Notes under the pieces: generated by a model
What the model was told of the DNA's origin: nothing
The model's database searches: none
The model's input: only the letters and a program-made list of their open reading frames with translations
Shown here: piece by piece, positions 31,501-42,475 of the stretch
How the letters are laid out: every line of letters starts with the position of its first letter
How positions within the stretch are numbered: the stretch's first letter is position 1
Origin: Hordeum vulgare subsp. vulgare
Taxonomy: Eukaryota; Streptophyta; Magnoliopsida; Poales; Poaceae
Direction: 5' to 3'
Assembly (NCBI RefSeq): GCF_904849725.1
Contig: NC_058524.1
Span: forward strand, 492,068,763-492,132,762
Length of the DNA stretch: 64,000 nucleotides
Translations under genes and position numbers: made by a program

Positions 31501-32457
31501 GTATTATATATTTTTCCTCTATTTTTAGTCCTACTCTTATCTTTTATTTTCTTTTTACCATGGATTTAATCTCACGACGAAATTGACAAAAGGTAAATCC
31601 TCTAAAACAACACATAGTATAGATATGCAGGTTAGTTTAGTTTGTGGTTGCTAAAATACATCTTTCTCTTACCTCTCAAGAAGACATTTGTTTGTCTGGA
31701 GCAATTCAAAGGCTTGCTTTTCCTATTTATATTCTTCTTTTATTAAGATTTATTTCATGATCTCATTTTACATATTATATGTGCAATTATTTGACTATAT
31801 TCGAAGAAGTCAGAGTAATTAAAAAATTATAGATAAAGAGTGTTTTGTTTACTTAGTATTCATATATCAGGGTCATGTTTCTGATTGTCACACATGCATG
31901 TTCTGACTTGGCACATGGTCCTTATTCATTAACTTGGACGGTCTAAACTTCTACGGAGTTGCCTTTATAAGCGCACACGGTCGTGGATGAGTACTTTGAG
32001 AAGTGGCCCATTGTTGAAACAAACAAAAAAATGATCCTATTGCAAGTTGCAGATACGTACGTTGGAGTTAAAACTAGCAAAAAGATTTGAACTTCTGTCT
32101 CCAAGTGGGTTCCATCTAATGGACATGTCTAGCATCGACGTTCGTACATATTTTTCTCCATAGGAAATATATTGTTACCTTATTCCCATTGGTTATGACC
32201 CTATATATACCAATTGGTAGAGTTGCCGGACTATGTAGCAATGTTTGTGCACCTCGATCATGTGCATGTGGATAGTTCTACCATATATAGTGCCTTTGGT
32301 ACCTTTTCATTTTAAATTTAGTAGACATCACTTAAACTTCCAAGTTATTCATTTTTTAAATATAGCCCGTGCGAATGCACGGGTTGAAGACTAGTAATTA
32401 TAGTTGGGAAAACTAGTGTAGTTCTTTCCAACTATAATTATTTAGATACGGAGAAAA
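28582..32457 (+). mobile_element. Stowaway-like MITE split by a Helitron
   Basis: The two pieces, 28582-28598 and 32395-32457, join into an element of about 80 bp. It begins CTCCATCTGTACCTAAA, has an inner inverted repeat TAATTATAGTTGG / CCAACTATAATTA and ends ATTTAGATACGGAG plus four bases. It is flanked by TA on both sides (28580-28581 and 32458-32459), the Tc1/mariner (Stowaway) target duplication. The outer right terminus has C-to-T changes compared with the left one. Confidence 0.82.
28599..32394 (+). mobile_element. Non-autonomous Helitron
   Basis: Starts TCTATACTTATACTA after a host A at 28598. It ends with a hairpin CCCGTGC-GAAT-GCACGGG (32366-32383), seven bases, then CTAG at 32391-32394 before a host T. 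This is the A/T insertion, 5'-TC and 3'-CTRR-with-hairpin signature of Helitrons. At 3796 bp it has no Rep/helicase coding region. It contains loosely repeated sub-blocks (for example near 30190-30270 and 30675-30755) and no convincing captured gene fragment that I can identify. Confidence 0.9.
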
Positions 32458-34345
32458 TAGAAGGCCTTTTCGCGTTGCTCCAGTTATGCTTCATTTTCAT
32501 TAGTTGCTGCTCCCACTTTGTCAGGTGGTTGCTGGTACGCTTGGTTTGATTGTGCATCATTTCCGTATGTTTCCTGACGAGCACAATCTATATGAGGCGC
32601 GTCTATTTTTTTAGTTAACTGCTCATAGTATCCCTCGACATGTATGCCAGGAAGACGTCCCTGAAACAAAGCACATCTCCGTGTCTCTGAAACACGGCAC
32701 GTCTGAAACTCACTAGTTTCGTTACCAGTAACTGCAGGTTTGAAACTCGCTACGGCTTCGTCATTCAAAGAGAACAAAATCACCTTCACCATACTTAACC
32801 CAGGAGGTTCTGTGAATAAAAATTAGCAAACTCAAGCCTTTTTTCTCAACCAATGAAAGAAAATCCGAACCAATTATTATCTGACAAAGATGAAAGTAGA
32901 ATGTTGATGTTCTTTATTCTTGTTCATTCATGCTTTTCCTTTTTGATACTTCCCTTGCACCGAAAGAGTGCTCTTCATGTTTGGTAACTTTGCTTGTATT
33001 TCTGAGGTTTGGTCAACTTAATGTTTTGCCGGAATGTTGATTCATTTCTGTTCTGGCAAATTTCAGGTCCTCGATATGTCCACTTTTTAGTAAATGTCAT
33101 GCCCAAATTTGCTCTGTTTTAGGAAATGTCTGACGACGAGTTCGTTATGTGCGAATACTGCCAAGACAAGCGCGGCCTTTGCGACACACCTTTCCTAGTT
33201 GATGATAGGCGCTTCAGCATCATGCTGGCTGAGGACTTCGAAGTGGATACAGTAAGTCACAACAACAAATCTCTTTTCGTAATTAAGCATGACTTCTTTA
33301 GCTTCAACTTATAATTTTTATTTTTTACTATTCTACTAGCGTATCCCCTGCCATTCAAGACATTATGTGTTGGATAAGATTTTCTTCACTACTGAAATAA
33401 ATATAGCTGTAAAGATAGTTCACTTGAGGACCGAGCATGGTTATACTTTTTTCGTAAAATTGTACAATACAGACACCTACTCCTTTTTTGAATGCAAAAC
33501 TTGGGTAGCACTATGCAAGGCTTATGCATTTGAGCCTAATATGCTTATCACCTTTGATATTCGTCCGGAATATGAAATTGAAGGTAATATCGACATCTGG
33601 GTCGATGTGTAGACACCTCCAGTTCTACCATTATGTGAGTTTCTCAACCACATTTATTAAGTAATTTATATTGTTTATTTAAAAATAGTTGACAACTTAT
33701 TTCCATTGACAGCTTATTTTCATTCTTCAAAAAATGTACGGAAAATGGTAGACTGAACCTATTACTACAATGATGAAGCAGAATTAACTTGTAAGGAGAA
33801 ACATCATCTTGTCCAATTTAACAATGATCTTGAGAATTACAATATCTATCAGCAAACTCCCCAACATTATGGTCAATATGTTCCACTAGTGCACGTGGTG
33901 AACTACGGTAACATGCATGCAGATTGCATGGTAAGATTTTCTATTATTACGACATCCATGCATCTTTTGCATAAATTCTTGTAAAACTAAACTACATTGC
34001 TAGCTACAAAGCTAATACTAATTTTTTCAACAGAAAATCCCGGAAGATTGTGTGCCTCATCTGATGTTACCAAGAGGTTGCGTTGATGTTATGATGATAC
34101 GACCAACACGGCCAGGCCAGCCTAGGTATCTGATTCACTCCTGTCCATACCGGATTTCTAAAACCGATGAAGTCATGACAATCAAAGATTGGAAAAAATG
34201 TATGGTCTATCGTAGAGAGCTGCTTGGAAGAAACATTGTCCGTAGGCCAAGAATTGGAGACAAGATGATCTCCATTCTCAATAATGGAGAGTTAGGGCCT
34301 ATCTTGTTTTATGATATTTTACCTAAGCATAGGAGTATGTCCTAG

Positions 34346-34846
34346 GTACAATGTATTATTATGTGCTACAATGTGATGATGTGCTACAATGTTTTAATGT
34401 GATGATGTGCTACAATGTATTAAATAGTATTGGTGGTAATGAATATGATGATTATTAGCTATTTCCGAGATGATGTGATGATGTGCTACAATGTGTTTGA
34501 GTTGACGATGATGATGAGGAGGAGTTGTGATTATGAATAGTGACCAACTTTTGTTATATGATGTCTCATTGACTATGATGATTACTTCTACATCACTATA
34601 TATGTATCGCTATTTTCGAGATGATGTGATGATATTTTATGAACCTATTGTATAGAATATGTATCACTTACTTCTACATCACTTATATATGTACCACTAT
34701 GATGAACTGTATTCGGAGACTAATCTTCTATTGTATTCGATAAATCTGTTGTTTATATGTTGTGTTGTTTATATTCTGTGTTGTAATGTATTTGGTAACT
34801 TGTGCAAATATCAGAAAAGCAAAAAACAAGTTCCTAATATTCATAG
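34346..34846. repeat. 3' region of B3-like gene with short GATGATGTGCTACAATGT repeats
   Basis: Imperfect direct repeats of GATGATGTGCTACAATGT between 34360 and 34500, then AT-rich sequence up to the right subterminal array. No coding potential seen. Confidence 0.6.
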
Positions 34847-34847
34847 T

Positions 34848-35056
34848 AGTGGCGCACCATCTAAAAGTGCGGCATTAGTAACCCACAGTAGTGGCGCACT
34901 TTTGGGCCTAGTAATGGCGCACCAGGTGGTGCGCCACTGTTATGTAGATTAACAGTGGCGCACCAGGAGTGCGCCAATACTATTTATTAGTAGTGGCGTG
35001 ATAATACTGGCGCACCTATAATGTGCCATTAATAGACAAAATAGCTGCGCCACTAA
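34848..35056. repeat. CACTA-2 right subterminal TGGCGCACC repeats
   Basis: Copies of GTGGCGCACC / GGTGCGCCAC (for example 34850, 34885, 34915, 34935, 34962), matching the left array. Confidence 0.88.
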
Positions 35057-35153
35057 TAGCCTTTTCTCTAGTAGTGATATAACTATCACATACAACATTC
35101 TTTTCATGATGCACAAGCATATAATTTTTATTACTAGCCACACAAGCAAAATT

Positions 35154-35687
35154 CTACTCACTCATAATAGTGGGAGCAAACTCAACAAAATAACTATCAT
35201 GTGATACTTGAGTGGCATAATCCAAATGAAAAGTAAAATTATGATGACAACTTTCATCATTATTATTACTCTTTGTAAGATACATGTCATCACCATAATC
35301 ATCATAGATAGCAACTTTGTTGACATAGTCAATTGACACCTCTTCCAAAATAGTGGATTGATCACTAAATAAAGACATGACCTCTCCTAATCCACTTTTA
35401 TCATTATCAGAAGATTCAACACCCTCCAAAATAGTGGGATCATTAGTACACAGAGTTGACACTCTTACAAACCCACTTTCATAAATATAATCATCATAAA
35501 TAGGAGGCATGCTTTCATCATAATAAATTTGCTCATCCAAACTTGGGGGACAAAAAATATCATCTTCATTAAACATAGCATCCCCAAGCTCACGGCTTTG
35601 CATATCATTAGCACCATAGATATTCGAAAAATTCATACCAACAAAATTGCAATCAAGCTCATCATTCAAATTTCTTATGACAAACAT
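35154..35687 (-). CDS. Gypsy B open frame of unknown function
   Basis: 177-residue frame with ATG at 35687 (MFVIRNLNDELDCNF). It is Asp/Ser/Tyr-rich and acidic with repeated DDY/YDDY motifs (YYDESMPPIYDDY, AIYDDYGDDMY). It shows no membrane segment, zinc knuckle or catalytic motif. It lies just inside the primer-binding site of gypsy B where gag would be expected, but has no gag signature. I know similar frames as anonymous ORFs in Triticeae gypsy elements. The frame is complete up to a stop at 35154; whether it makes a protein is not shown. Confidence 0.5.
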   Translation of the reverse strand: MFVIRNLNDELDCNFVGMNFSNIYGANDMQSRELGDAMFNEDDIFCPPSLDEQIYYDESMPPIYDDYIYESGFVRVSTLCTNDPTILEGVESSDNDKSGLGEVMSLFSDQSTILEEVSIDYVNKVAIYDDYGDDMYLTKSNNNDESCHHNFTFHLDYATQVSHDSYFVEFAPTIMSE

Positions 35688-35892
35688 TTTATTGTATTCT
35701 TCTTATATCAATTGAGCACAATTTTCCTTTCCATTATTTTCAAGAAAGACATGATAAAGACGAATAATATCATACCACCTCAATTCCTTTCTTTTGTACT
35801 TTTCTCCCATAGAACTAATTAGTGAAAAAACAAGAAACTAAAAAATTTAATTGCAATATCAAAAGATATACCTTCAAGCACCCACCTCCCGA

Positions 35893-35904
35893 GCGACGGC
35901 GCCA
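35893..35904 (-). promoter_or_regulatory. Gypsy B primer-binding site (TGGCGCCGTCGC type)
   Basis: Minus-strand TGGCGCCGTCGC, the tRNA-Asp-type primer site used by several grass gypsy families. It lies ten bases inside the LTR end at 35915 and sets the element's orientation. Confidence 0.8.
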
Positions 35905-36097
35905 GAAAATATCTTGATGTTTACACACAACTTTATTCTTGTAGACTATGTTGGGCCTCCAAGCGCAGAGTTTTGTAGGACAATAGCAATTTTCCCTCAA
36001 GTGGATGACCTAACGTTTATCAATCAGTGGGAGGTGTAGGATGAATCGAGTCTCTCTCAAACAACCTTGCAACCAAATAACAAAAGGTCTCTTGTGT

Positions 36098-39000
36098 TGT
36101 AGCGACCCGACTCAAAATGAGTCAAGCCTCTATGTTTCTGTGCCATCCCTGGGTCAGTATGCTGGCACACATAGTACATCAATGTATATATCAAAGTGCA
36201 ATCACATGTAAATAGCGTAAAACTGATATATACCTTAAATATCTCAGCGGAAGCGGTCAAGGGAGTGGAGTCCCAATAAACACCAACGGCAAGTTGAGTG
36301 TAGACCGTAACCCTGAATCGTACTCTTACTCGTCGAAGAAAAATATCTGCAACATAAGACGTTGCAGCCGTGTAGGTCAGCATATTGAATATGCCGGCAA
36401 GTCACATAAGAGAGGGGTGAAAAGTAGTCATCTATACTATATGCATATATGGCAGGTGGGGCTATAAGGTTTTAGCGTAAAGCAAGTTTTCTCCTACATC
36501 AAGAGGGGGCTAAAAGCAAAATGTTACTACATTGTTGGTTGTTAACGAGATGGTTCCGCCAACCAGTTCTAGTACCCGAGTTGTCAATAATTACCCTCAT
36601 CAAATATATTTAATTGTGTTGAGAAATCCAGATAACTTCAGTTCCTTTGGCTCAAGTTGTCCATGACCGTGGACACGGCTAATCGATTAGGTTTGAGTAC
36701 TCTGCAGAGTTTTGCACACGTTCCCCACAAGATTTAATCGCCTCCGTGTATGTCCTCGCAGTTCAGGGTGTTTGAAGACCGGATGATCAAAACATGGTCT
36801 TTCAACGGGTCCCTCTGAATCCCTGTCGGTGCCCATCCATTCCTACCGTTCGTGTACATCTGCTAGCACCAACTGTCCAGATTCGCCGCGTTGTCCAACC
36901 AAGCCAGATCCCATAATGACTTGTGGATGTGCAGGTAAGCCTTGGGTCTTGAAAATATCCGTCCGTCTCTCTCAGCCTGGGTGAAGCTTTCCGCAGGATG
37001 TCATGGCCTCTCCAGCATCCCGGGTCATCCACTGGGTTCTCCAGGGAGCCGATCAACCGTCCTTCACCCAGAGTTGCATTGCGTCCTGAGGTCTTGAAAA
37101 TCTTGTCTTAACCGGTCTTGATTATTTAATCAACCTCGCATCACTCGTGTTATGCACTCAACCGAAATCCCGTCTACTCAAGCGTAGCAATATGAAATTT
37201 GTCGTCCCGGGGCCAAGTATCGGGGTTTTTGTGTGCCTACCACATGATACTACAATCTATACTAAAATTTCCAAGTACCTAAGTAGCATGCAATTGGGCA
37301 TAGGATGGTAGAACTACGATGCATAAAACATAGGGGATAGTATGATCAAAGTGACTTGCCTGGTGATGTTGACGAAGAAGAATTTCTCAAGAAATAACTT
37401 GATAGACTACTCGTCACTCTCTGATGAAATCTATATAATAAACATATCATTCACATAAGCACTCATACTAGCAATCATTCTAACAATCAAAACAAAAGAG
37501 AGAGCGAAAAAGGAAATTGAAGGAAACTTCAAATAAGACTAGGGAGTCTTCTACTACATCAAACACTAAATAGTTTTTTGTCCAATAGAAAATAATAACA
37601 AGGAACTAAGATAACAGAAGTAAAATTTACAAAACAATATTTTTTATAAGTATTTTCAAAATAGGAAATCAAACTAGCAAGGCAATCAATTCGCAAGTTA
37701 GTATAGAACTAAAATTGATTCCATGCAAACAAATAAGAATAAATAAAATAAAATTTTGTTGTTGTTGAAAAGTTACTGGTAAATATCAAAAACAAAATAT
37801 AACTTGTCACAATTACAAAAAAACAAATTAAGAACAATTAATACAAAAGAAATAGCAAGAAAACAAAAAAGGCTAAAACAGAATTTGTTTTGATTAAAAC
37901 CCTAAGTTAAGATATTCAAAAAGAATTGAAACTTAAACTACTGAATGATATGATCAATACGAAGCAGCAGCAACAAGAATCAAATTGAAAGCTATTTTTA
38001 AACTCCCGGAATAAGCAAAACAAGCTTTAATTCAAATATGATCTAACTCAATTTTTATAAATCCAAACATAGACAAGTTATATATCTACAGAAACTACAT
38101 AAAATTTGTGATCCAACGCAAAAAGAGTCACCTAATTCGGAGTTATAGACTAATAGATATGAATTTTCTAAGATTGCAATTTTCTGAAAAAACTGCAATA
38201 CGGGATTTCGTGAATCTCACCATGGGTGACAAAGAGGAAGAACTACGGCGAGGTAGCTGCTCCGGCGAGGTGGGGAGGTCGCCGGCGGGGTGGGGAATCG
38301 GCGGAGGAGTAGCACGGCAGGGGGTGGGGCTCTGGAGAGGCTCGGCAGGGGTGATGGGGAAGTGCCACGAGACCTACTGTACTCCGTTCTTGACAGGAAG
38401 ATGAGGATGGTGGCGCCGTGGCTACGAGCATGGAAATGGGGCGTTTCTCGAGGGGAATGGAACGAGGAGGACGAGGGGATCCTTTATAGGTGGCGAGGAG
38501 GTGCTGGGAGGGAAGGAGATTCGCGAATTCCGAAAGGGGAGGATCTCTTGGTTCCTACCATGGAAGTTCCTAGTAACGTGAATGACTAGAGGAAGGAGAA
38601 GATACTAAACGGGCCAGATTTGGAAACTCCTTAATGGGCCAGCTCTTTATTTCCAATTAAACGCGATTTCTTTCCTTTTTTCAAAATTAGGAAACTAAAA
38701 CGATAAAAGGGAAATCAAATCAATTTGTAATATAGAGTTTCTATACACTAAAACTATCAGAAAAATAAAATCTAAATGATGGGCATTTTTCCACAGCCAA
38801 AATAAAAACTTAAAAAAATGTTTTTCCAAAAAAGCCCTAAAAGCATTATTTATTTTTGCAATTATTTTCTCAAATTAAATTTTTGTTTTTTTCTTGGCTC
38901 AAAATATTTCAATGAATGCCCCTGGTTTTTGGAGGGTCATTTTCCTCCGCTCTTTCTTGCGTGCAAGAATTTTGTCGGGGCATTTTCTCGGGGAAGAAAA

Positions 39001-39263
39001 ATATAGAAGCAAGGGCAAATATTTTGAAAGGATTCAAATGCAAACTCTGTTCAAATTCTTTATAGTTGAAGAAGTCATGTCATCTTCTCGCTTTGCTTTT
39101 AAAAGGTTGAATTTGAATTCATCGGAGATGGGCGAAGTCATTTTATTCCCTCTCATTCAAATTTTTTTGAAAAGTTTCAAATTTCACACAAGTTTCAATC
39201 ACTCAAGCAAACAAACAAACAATCTAATAATTATTTTAACATTCCAAAATTTGGGATGTTACA
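36098..39263 (-). repeat. Gypsy C 3' LTR
   Basis: Left LTR; on the minus strand it is the 3' copy. The minus-strand TATAAA promoter motif is at 38483-38488, next to a GC-rich leader (38230-38480). It includes the conserved block near 36657-36715 (GTGGACACGGCTAATCGATT ... ACTCTGCAGAG). Confidence 0.93.
38483..38488 (-). promoter_or_regulatory. TATA box in gypsy C 3' LTR
   Basis: Minus-strand CACCTATAAAGGATCC; the same motif is at 44873-44878 in the other LTR. Confidence 0.6.
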
Positions 39264-40206
39264 AACCTACCACACTTAAAATGAATCTCGTCCTCGAGAT
39301 TGGAAGAGGCTAGAAACAAAGGTTAGGGTTTGGGGCTGTTCTAACAAATCCAACTTCCGGCAAAGTGGGATGCTACAACACTTAAAATGAGTGCTACTGG
39401 TCCCTTAAGATTTTAACAAACCTCTGGGGTTTTTCGCATCTGACTCCTCACAGTCTTCATGTCTTCCGCTATATTCATAACGTTTCCATTAAAACGAGGG
39501 TCCTTGTGTTGATATAAGCTTCTTCCTTTACCGGGTCTTCTTAACTGACAGTCTCGTGATCAATTCTAAATAACCTATCAATGATTCTCATGGTGGTCTA
39601 CCATTTGTGGTTATCCTGCAGAGAGAGGGGTCTTGGTATCATCCTCACCGTAAAATTTCCTACGCGTGACAACAAGTGCCATGTACATGGGCTTTTTCTT
39701 ACCACTCTAAGTCTTAAACAAAAGATTCAAAGAACATCGTCTCTCACTATGGGTAAGTCTCTCAGATTTACCATTCCGAATAGCAAGATAAATGATAAGA
39801 GTAAGTCGTCATGGTGATCAATCCATTACGCACCCAATCATTTCTCTGTATAAGTTTTAGCGAATCTCGCATTCTAACGCTTGGGCATCCTCACAAGCGT
39901 TGCAGAAATTTCTCTTGTCCACGAACGAAGTTCGGATAATCCATTGGTTCTGCAAGCCGAACAAAACATCCTTCGTTTCTTCACCACTCTCAGGTTGTCG
40001 TATGCTCCTAAAGAAAACGTTTTTTGATCCATCATAGCTTCTTCCATAAATCATATTCATTTCATAATCAATCCTTTATTACATCCTTAATTTCTCCTCA
40101 AAAACTCCAATTCAAAAGTACTCTATTACAAATGCTGCCATCCACATTGTTCGGTATGGTCGAGCATTTCTGCCAACTTTATTCATTTGTCTCTCTTGGA
40201 GGTACT

Positions 40207-40662
40207 TTAGTTCCACTCAAACTTTCCGAGGTGCTCCTTGAAATCATCCATCTTTTGCTTCATCATGGTGGTCATGAGCTTCATCTCCATCATCTCCGCA
40301 CGTACCTCACTCAGGTATTCCTGGGTATGATGGAGTCTTGCTTCAAGTATTTCTCCGATCTGACGTATGGCTTCCATGGCAGCTTCACGAACAGCATCAA
40401 AGAAGGTTGCTCGTGGTACACGTGAAATGAAAAAGTATTGCCCCATAGTCTTTGGACAAACTCCTTTCACATGGTGGAGGTGTACTTCCACGTACCAAAG
40501 TTCCACTCCATTTTACATGAATGGGTAGCCTTTGTAGACTTCATCTCCTTCAAGGTGAATGTGCTTCATCATGTCCTTTAGGATTTTCGGGTAATCATGA
40601 TCACTGGTCAGGGTCATGATCGTTTCTGGGCCCTTGAGGAATGACTCGTAGAGAGTTGTCAT
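40207..40662 (-). pseudogene. Gypsy C accessory frame, one stop
   Basis: ATG at 40662 (MTTLYESFLKGPETIM), reading through one TAA after GDEVYKGYPFM to a stop at 40207. It contains YVEVHLHHVKG and FFDAVREAAMEAIRQIGEILEA, then a Met/Lys-rich helical tail. The arrangement resembles the gypsy A accessory frame (MDVIVKAND, then VETAAREALVRLRDILPEM), so I take them as distant relatives. Here it lies downstream of gag, not upstream. Function unknown. Confidence 0.5.
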
Positions 40663-41106
40663 CTACAGGTGTCAGTAAATAGGTACTCAGAGGAATGTAT
40701 ATGTCTCCTTGGTAATCATGGTACACTCCTACTCAATGGATCCTGTGGGTGTACCGATTACTACCACACTTAAAATGAATTATACTCATGCCTGCATAGA
40801 CCATATTTTCTCATATCCTCATAATGTTCAGAGATCTTTGTTCGATGAGAAACAACGCATACAGTTTCAACATAGATAATCATGAGACAATAAATTCCAT
40901 TTATTCATGATGTTATTACAATCTCAGGGACTTCTGTTACAAAAAAAATTCCCTCCATGATCTCATGAAAAACAAGAGTGCTTCGGATTACACTTATTGC
41001 CATGGTCAAAACTTAACTACTCCATTCTAGCTTTCTTCCTTTGCGGACAATCGCTAGCAAAATGTCCTGCTTCCTTGCAACGAAAGCAAATGAGTTCTGA
41101 CAAGTC

Positions 41107-42123
41107 TCAAGGCTTCTTAGCTTTTGCTTTTGCTCCTTGGATTCCCGGCTTCCTTCCTGAGCACATGTATTTGTGGTGGCCAAATTTCATACACTTGTAA
41201 CATCTGACATGACTCAGGTCTTTGTCTGCAGAGATTTGGTTCTTCCGAGGGTATTTTTTCTTCTTTCCGGACTCCTTCATTTTGGCCAGTTCTTCTATCT
41301 CAAGTGGATCAAGCTCCACTTTTTCCGTCGGGAAGTTTACCAGATACTCTTGGCTTCTCTTCGTGCAATCCTGTGAATAATGTCCTTCTTCTCCACATGA
41401 GTAGCATGCATTGGAGAAAAATCTGGTCAGACCTTGTCCATCAGGGTCTTCAATATTTCCGTTCATCACCGGTCCTTCTAGAATCTTCTTCTTGAGTGTT
41501 TCCTTCACTGCATCTTTCTGCTGCTTGACAACTTGTTGCACCTTGGGGTAAATGTGACACTGAGCTGGGTAGTGGTTGGTTCCTTCACAAAGGAAACAAG
41601 TCACCTGACTACTTGGGCACTCCTCAGCTGGGTGATTTTCTTCACAATGAGTGCATCCATCCTTGTGTTCTTCCTGGGTGTGTCCAATTTCTCCACAGAT
41701 CTTGCATGCACAAGTCTTCTCCTTCGGATTATCATAGCATTTTTGAATAAGACGGGATCTTAAGAAAGTCTTCTTGAATTTTTCCCAACTTTCTGCTCCA
41801 CTAAATCCTTGTATGGCATGGTGCATTTTCCACCAGATTGCAGCACTTTGTGTAAAGTACTGAAGAGCGTGTTCCACTTCATACTTCCTTGAGATCAAGT
41901 TGCTCCCGAAGTGGTTCTCCATGTTTTGAATCCATATATCAGCCTCCAGCTGGGTCATTGGTCCAGAGACTACAAGTCCAGCTTCATACTCCATCTGGTA
42001 GGGTTGAGGTTTTGGGGATGAGACGGGTAAGACAGGGAGAGAGATACACACAATACACACAATATTTTTGAGAATAGGTTTTTGTTGTGGCCGTCGGAAA
42101 AACACACACCAATGACGGCTCAC
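41107..42123 (-). CDS. gag: Gypsy C gag with multiple CCHC zinc knuckles
   Basis: Open frame of up to 338 codons, stop at 41107. The first Met with a gag-like context is probably MEYEAGLVVSGP near 41994, since the upstream part looks like leader. The capsid domain (about residues 55-130) has MTQLEADIWIQNMENHF, YFTQSAAIWWKMHHAI and SWEKFKKTFLRSRL. Cys/His clusters follow: CTHCEENHPAEEC (CX2CX3HX4C), CFLCEGTNHYPAQC, CYSCGEEGHYSQDC and CYKCMKFGHHKYMC (each CX2CX4HX4C), with a more irregular one before them (CKICGEIGHTQEEHKDGC). The Lys-rich tail ends AKAKAKKP. A typical gypsy gag has one or two knuckles; four to five is unusual. The frame is intact and would package RNA into virus-like particles if expressed. 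Confidence 0.85.
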   Translation of the reverse strand: MSRHWCVFFRRPQQKPILKNIVCIVCISLPVLPVSSPKPQPYQMEYEAGLVVSGPMTQLEADIWIQNMENHFGSNLISRKYEVEHALQYFTQSAAIWWKMHHAIQGFSGAESWEKFKKTFLRSRLIQKCYDNPKEKTCACKICGEIGHTQEEHKDGCTHCEENHPAEECPSSQVTCFLCEGTNHYPAQCHIYPKVQQVVKQQKDAVKETLKKKILEGPVMNGNIEDPDGQGLTRFFSNACYSCGEEGHYSQDCTKRSQEYLVNFPTEKVELDPLEIEELAKMKESGKKKKYPRKNQISADKDLSHVRCYKCMKFGHHKYMCSGRKPGIQGAKAKAKKP

Positions 42124-42459
42124 AAATCATCGTAACTAACGTGGGTATATAATTGGGGTTTGGACTTCTAATAAACATTGGAACGTTTCGGGGTCTTCGA
42201 GTTCTTCGGGTCTTGAGAGTCTTCAATTGGTGTAGCTTCAACTGCATAATGAAATCCTCTTTACTTTGAAGTGGGAGTCGGTTGGTCCTTCACGTGGTCA
42301 AAGGGGAAAGGGCGTTGTCTAACTATTTGAGGTGAGAGAGAACGTTTGATGAAATCAGAAGAGATGATAAGTAAAAGGTGTTCTTGAAAATAGAAATTTT
42401 GAGAGATCCGTTCCTAAGAAGTTTCCAGTTTCTAGGGTCACGTCCTACAGTCAACATGT

Positions 42460-42471
42460 GCTCTGATACCA
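42460..42471 (-). promoter_or_regulatory. Gypsy C primer-binding site (initiator Met tRNA)
   Basis: Minus-strand TGGTATCAGAGC, four bases inside the LTR end at 42476. Perfect 12-base match to the usual initiator tRNA-Met primer site. Confidence 0.93.
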
Positions 42472-42475
42472 TTTC

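Larger units (their letters stand above)
27203..34345 (+). pseudogene. B3-like DNA-binding protein gene of CACTA-2
   Basis: Predicted exons: 27203-27271 (MMGDHKAAASPSAS, donor GAG/GTTCGC), 33123-33251 (DDEFVMCEYCQDKRGLCD), 33340-33640 approx. (RIPCHSRHYVLDKIFF, GYTFFVKLYN, ECKTWVALCKAYAF, NMLITFDI), 33713-33930 (HYGQYVPLVHVVNYGN) and 34034-34345 (KIPEDCVPHLMLPRG, MTIKDWKKCMVYRREL, RIGDKMISILNNGELG). The third and last exons each have the shape of a B3 DNA-binding barrel: a basic-aromatic strand, a W-x-x-L/C core, and a closing hydrophobic strand. The first intron holds the nested MITE and Helitron. Lesions: TAG at 33610 where the frame continues TPPVLPLCE, and TGA at 33754 in the fourth exon. 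The B3 assignment comes from pattern only. A sister exon lies at 49203-49475. Confidence 0.6.
26605..35076 (+). mobile_element. CACTA-2, non-autonomous CACTA transposon carrying a B3-like gene
   Basis: The left end CACCACTAGAGAAACGACTA at 26605 pairs with the right end CACTACTAGAGAAAAGGCTA (minus strand from 35076). An exact 3-bp duplication, ATA, sits at 26602-26604 and 35077-35079, as expected for the CACTA superfamily. The left terminus has C in place of T at the fourth base. Subterminal arrays of TGGCGCACC / GGTGCGCCA lie at 26640-26996 and 34848-35056. Without the nested MITE and Helitron it is about 4.6 kb. There is no transposase, so it would need one in trans. Confidence 0.92.

Noticed and set aside
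38108..38589. Gly/Arg-rich frames near the LTR promoter, repeated at 44488-44876
   Set aside because: Both lie in the GC-rich leader of the gypsy C LTR and are copies of one another; no domain and wrong strand for the element.
41984..42247. Alternative 87-codon frame over the gag start of gypsy C
   Set aside because: Overlaps the true gag frame in another phase and has no gag signature.
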